A stretch of DNA of 64,000 nt from the NCBI RefSeq assembly GCF_004152845.1, contig NZ_SEON01000001.1, positions 248,001 through 312,000 on the forward strand, given 5' to 3'. Under the pieces are notes generated by a model. It ran no database searches, was not told where the DNA came from, and saw only the letters and a program-made list of their open reading frames with translations. The stretch's first letter is position 1, and the number at the start of each line of letters is the position of its first letter. Below are positions 61,003 to 64,000 of the stretch, one piece after another. Made by a program: the position numbers and the translations under genes. The DNA comes from Sphingobium fuliginis. GTDB lineage: Bacteria; Pseudomonadota; Alphaproteobacteria; Sphingomonadales; Sphingomonadaceae.

Positions 61003-62061
61003 ATGAGCAACACACTCGACACGCTCTGGTACACGCGCTGCCCGGTGCCGACCGGCCTTGGCATCGCCATCCAGCAGGGCTGGCTGGAGGAAGCCTTCCG
61101 CGCGCAGGGCACCAGCCTGTCCTCGCTGCTCGAATCCAGCGATTTTTCCAAGCGGGAGTCGCATTTCTCGCACACCGTCCAGAACAGCGTGCGCCATGGC
61201 GGCAATATCCCGGCGATCAGCGCGAAGGCGCGGGGCCGCGACACGCGGGTCATCGGCCTGTCCTGGGCGGACGAGACGCAGTTGATCCTGGCCAGCCCGG
61301 AGTCCGGCATAGAGACGGTGCGCGACCTGAAGGGCCGCCGCTTCGGCCTGCCCAACTGGAAGAATGTCGAGATCGACTTCACCCGCGCCCAGGCCATTCG
61401 CGGCCTTGAGAATGCCTTGCGGCTGGAGGGACTGGAAGTCTCCGACGTCGAGATCGTCGATCAGGACATCGAGACTCATTATAGCGACGGGCAGGCACAG
61501 ACGGTCGGCGGCACGCTTGCCTGGAACGGGCGCAGCACCAGCCGGGCGCGGGCCAATAATCTGGAACTGATCGCCCTGCTGCGCGGCGAGGTCGACGCGA
61601 TCTTCCTGAAGGGCGCGAGCGGCGCCCAGATCGCGCATCAATTCGGGCTCAAGACGGTGATCGACACCGGCATCCATCCCGATCCGCTGGTGCGCTCCAA
61701 CAACGGCACGCCGCGCACGCTGGCGGTGGACGGGCATCTGATCGACCATCATTTCGACGCCGCCGTCACCATCGTCGAGCAGGTGCTGCGCGCCGAACGT
61801 TGGGCGCAGTCCCACCCGTCCGACGTCCGCCGTTATCTCGCCCGCGAAACCAACAGCAGCGAATATTGGGTCAGCATCGCCTATGGCGAGGACGCGCAGA
61901 CGAAGCTGAAGACCGACCTTGCCGAACAGTCGGTCACGGCAATCCAGGACTTCACCAACTTCCTTCACCGCTGGAACTTCATCCCGCAAAGCTTCGACGT
62001 GCGCGACTGGATCGACGCCCGTCCGCTGGAAGCGGCGCAGTCGCTCGCGCTCGCAAGCTGA
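61003..62061 (+). CDS. DszB-like desulfinase-family protein (second copy), cytosolic
   Basis: 352 aa, no signal peptide. LWYTRCPVPTGLGIA places C13 at the DszB nucleophile position; H54...R64 in SHFSHTVQNSVRHGG keep the 10-residue His-Arg spacing. TVRDLKGRRFGLPNW, FLKGASGAQIA and VRSNNGTPRTLAVDGHLIDHHFD align along the whole length with the first copy, so they are paralogues. The C-terminal FIPQSFDVRDWIDARPLEAA also matches. The divergence suggests distinct substrates or a heteromer. 8 bp before the ABC transporter gene. Confidence 0.82.
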   Translation: MSNTLDTLWYTRCPVPTGLGIAIQQGWLEEAFRAQGTSLSSLLESSDFSKRESHFSHTVQNSVRHGGNIPAISAKARGRDTRVIGLSWADETQLILASPESGIETVRDLKGRRFGLPNWKNVEIDFTRAQAIRGLENALRLEGLEVSDVEIVDQDIETHYSDGQAQTVGGTLAWNGRSTSRARANNLELIALLRGEVDAIFLKGASGAQIAHQFGLKTVIDTGIHPDPLVRSNNGTPRTLAVDGHLIDHHFDAAVTIVEQVLRAERWAQSHPSDVRRYLARETNSSEYWVSIAYGEDAQTKLKTDLAEQSVTAIQDFTNFLHRWNFIPQSFDVRDWIDARPLEAAQSLALAS

Positions 62062-62069
62062 ACGGAACC

Positions 62070-63851
62070 ATGGGGGAGAGAGGATTTCCGCAAGGCAGCC
62101 CGTTGCTGCGCTGCCTTGCCATCTATGGCGAGATGCCGGGCCGGTTTGCGCTGACCGCGGTGCTGCTGGCCGCCGTCAACGTCGCGCTGGTCGGCCAGCA
62201 GGTGATGGTCGGCCATGCCGTGCAGGAAGCGCAGCATGGCAGGCTGGTCGCTGCCGGTCCGGACGGGGTGCTGCATTATGACCGCGCCTGGTTCTGGGTC
62301 GCGCTGCTGATCGGCCTCTCGCTGGCGCGGGCGGCGGTGCAATATGGCGCGGGCCTCCTCTCCCTCTCCATCGGCCAGCGGCTGCTGACCATCCTGCGCG
62401 GGCGGATATTGACGCAGATACAGCGCCTCGACCTTGCCTATCACTGGCGCCATGGCGTGGGCGAGATGGTGACGCGCATGACCCGCGACGCGGACAAGGT
62501 GCGCGACGCGCTGATCAATTTCTGGCGGCAGATATTCGAAACCGGGCTGATCGTCGCCATCTCGCTTGGCCTGCTGGCGCTCTATTCGCCCTGGCTCGCT
62601 CTGGGTCCGCTGGTCCTGCTGGCGATCGGCATCGGCCTGCTCTGGTCGGAAGCCGACACGCTGGTGGCGCTCGACCGGCGGATCGGGGATGCCTATGACG
62701 CGGTGACGCAGGACCTGTCGGAAGGCGTCAACGGCGTCCGCGTCATCAAGGCTTTCTCGTTGGGCGAGGCGCGCGCCGAGCGCTTCCGCCGCCATGTCGA
62801 CCTGTTCCGGGTGGAGGCGCGGGCGGCGATCCGCCACGCCTGCCGCAGCATTCCCCTGCCCCAGACGATCATCGCCCTGTCCCATGCCTGGGTGCTGGGC
62901 CTGGGCGCCTGGATGGTGGCGCATGGCGCGCTTGGCCTGGGCGCGCTGGTGGCGGCGATGCTGGTCGTCAACACGCTGGTCCTGCGGATCGAGAGCATCG
63001 GCCGCCTGCTGCAAGTGATCGCGGACGCCCGCGCTTCGGCGGCGCGCATCTGGGAAGTGCTGGACGCGGAGCCGGTCATCAATTCGGGCAGTGCGCCGCT
63101 GCCCGAAGGCCCGATCGGTTTCCGCCTGTCGCATGCCGCCGCCTCGCCCTTGGGCGACGGGGCGACCGTGCTGCGCGACCTCAGCCTTGCCGTGCAGCCG
63201 GGCGAGGTGGTGGCGCTGGTCGGCGCGACCGGATCGGGCAAGAGCATCCTCACCGCCCTGCTCCCCCGGCTGGTGGAGGTGGACGAGGGCCGCGTCGAAC
63301 TGGGGTCGGCGGAAACCGGCTGGCGGGACGTGCGGACGAGCGACCTGCATGCGTTGCGCCGCCGCGTCCATGTGCTGCCGCAGGAAAGCTTCCTCTTTTC
63401 CGACACGCTGGCCGCCAATCTGCGCCTCTGCGCGCCCGATGCGACCGACGACGAGTTGCGCGCGGCGCTGGACAAGGCGGCGGCTGGCGAATTGCTGGCC
63501 CGCCTTGAGGACGGGCTGGAAACGCGGGTGGGCGACCGGGGCGCGACCCTTTCGGGCGGCCAGCGCCAGCGTGTGTGCCTGGCCCGCGCATTGCTGGCGG
63601 ACGCGGACATATTGGTCCTGGACGACGCCACCAGCGCCCTCGACGCCCAGACCGAAAGGCGGGCCATCGACAATATCCGCAAGCTCCGCGCCGAACGCCC
63701 GGTCACCCTGCTGATCGTCGCCAGCCGCCTGTCGACCGCGCTCGCCGCCGACCGGGTGGCGGTGCTGAGCGGCGGCCGGATCGTCGCGGAGGGCACGCAT
63801 GAGCAATTGTCGCAGGACAGCGCCGCCTATCGCGACCTGATGGGACTGTAA
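62070..63851 (+). CDS. ABC exporter half-transporter with degenerate nucleotide site
   Basis: 593 aa from ATG 62070. About six membrane helices (residues 20-320), then an ATP-binding domain: Walker A GATGSGKS (about 385), signature LSGGQRQR (about 492), Walker B ILVLDDATS, where the catalytic Glu is Asp, and the switch region IVASRLST, where the usual His is Ser. Loss of both catalytic residues marks it as the inactive-site half of a heterodimeric type IV exporter. The partner begins 5 bp downstream. Substrate unknown; linkage suggests export of a product of the sulfur cluster. Confidence 0.93.
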   Translation: MGERGFPQGSPLLRCLAIYGEMPGRFALTAVLLAAVNVALVGQQVMVGHAVQEAQHGRLVAAGPDGVLHYDRAWFWVALLIGLSLARAAVQYGAGLLSLSIGQRLLTILRGRILTQIQRLDLAYHWRHGVGEMVTRMTRDADKVRDALINFWRQIFETGLIVAISLGLLALYSPWLALGPLVLLAIGIGLLWSEADTLVALDRRIGDAYDAVTQDLSEGVNGVRVIKAFSLGEARAERFRRHVDLFRVEARAAIRHACRSIPLPQTIIALSHAWVLGLGAWMVAHGALGLGALVAAMLVVNTLVLRIESIGRLLQVIADARASAARIWEVLDAEPVINSGSAPLPEGPIGFRLSHAAASPLGDGATVLRDLSLAVQPGEVVALVGATGSGKSILTALLPRLVEVDEGRVELGSAETGWRDVRTSDLHALRRRVHVLPQESFLFSDTLAANLRLCAPDATDDELRAALDKAAAGELLARLEDGLETRVGDRGATLSGGQRQRVCLARALLADADILVLDDATSALDAQTERRAIDNIRKLRAERPVTLLIVASRLSTALAADRVAVLSGGRIVAEGTHEQLSQDSAAYRDLMGL

Positions 63852-63856
63852 GACAG

Positions 63857-64000
63857 ATGAACGCATTCAGAGGCGACAGCGCCCTGTCCGACATCGAGCT
63901 GGAGGAGAAATTCTCCCAGCGCAGCCTGAACCAGAGCGTGGTCGAACGGCTGATCCCGCTGCTCGCGCCGATCTGGCGCCCCATCGCGGCGGTCATCGGC
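63857..64000 (+). CDS. Second ABC exporter half-transporter, 5' part
   Basis: ATG 63857 opens an uninterrupted 48-codon frame to the window end, MNAFRGDSALSDIELEEKFSQRSLNQSVVERLIPLLAPI (cited in part), ending in the start of a first membrane helix (PIWRPIAAVIG). Position directly after a degenerate half-transporter predicts it is the catalytically complete partner. Confidence 0.75.
   Translation, partial: MNAFRGDSALSDIELEEKFSQRSLNQSVVERLIPLLAPIWRPIAAVIG

Noticed and set aside
61965..63866. A 633-codon antisense frame under the ABC transporter
   Set aside because: Mirror of a gene with all ABC motifs on the plus strand.
1..64000. CRISPR arrays, prophage modules or integrases
   Set aside because: No regularly spaced direct repeats and no phage or integrase proteins were seen on either strand.

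Overview
The window reads as a chromosomal segment of a GC-rich alphaproteobacterium, most likely a sphingomonad (Sphingobium/Sphingomonas type). The supporting signs are large TonB-dependent receptors beside sugar-utilisation genes, the order ffh-rpsP-rimM-trmD-rplS, FadR-type and PadR-type regulators, short palindromic intergenic repeats of a sphingomonad style, and the coding style throughout. This assignment is inference; no rRNA is present to fix it.

Layout. 1-1690: N-terminal part of a TonB-dependent receptor cut by the window edge. 2034-6013 (minus): translation and secretion operon ffh, rpsP, rimM, a small membrane protein, trmD, rplS. 6220-13781: a membrane protein, an amino-acid permease, dapF-mtaB, ftsY, a YciB-type membrane protein, sodB and a hemerythrin. 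13784-15893 (minus): ferredoxin-like protein, J-domain protein, RNase P RNA and an AmpD-type amidase. 16002-21342 (minus): compact chemotaxis cluster cheA-cheW-cheY-cheB-cheR. 21491-26224: a lipoprotein, mscL, lemA with two TPM-domain genes, a Nudix hydrolase and prmA. 26429-29027 (minus): sdhC-sdhD-sdhA without sdhB. 29311-35510: a soluble globin-type chemoreceptor, a YqjI-like PadR regulator with DUF2218, hrcA-grpE, a DUF6438 lipoprotein, rph and rdgB.

35700-49611 is a self-contained arabinan/L-arabinose utilisation locus: outer-membrane receptor, two GH43 enzymes, a GH51 arabinofuranosidase, mutarotase, MFS sugar transporter, sugar 1-dehydrogenase, lactonase, an AraD1-type protein and a FadR-family GntR regulator. 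Three of its promoter regions share a TACTCC(G/T)A(C/G) motif that may be the regulator's operator. 49730-50364 holds a frameshifted glycoside-hydrolase remnant cut by a 180-bp inverted-repeat element. A small accessory patch follows (hydrolase, VOC protein, TetR/SDR pair) up to tRNA-Arg(CCT). 54102-57366 returns to housekeeping genes (DUF1178, nitrilase-type amidase, glutaredoxin, ComF, a NDUFAF5-like methyltransferase).

57513-64000 is the most interesting region. It contains two cytosolic-looking proteins related to the desulfinase DszB, both keeping the Cys/His/Arg active-site pattern. A DszA/SnaA/NtaA-type flavin monooxygenase and a class II aldolase-fold protein with missing metal and catalytic residues lie between them, and a heterodimeric exporter-type ABC transporter follows. 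This is a plausible, so far unassigned, organosulfur-processing cluster.
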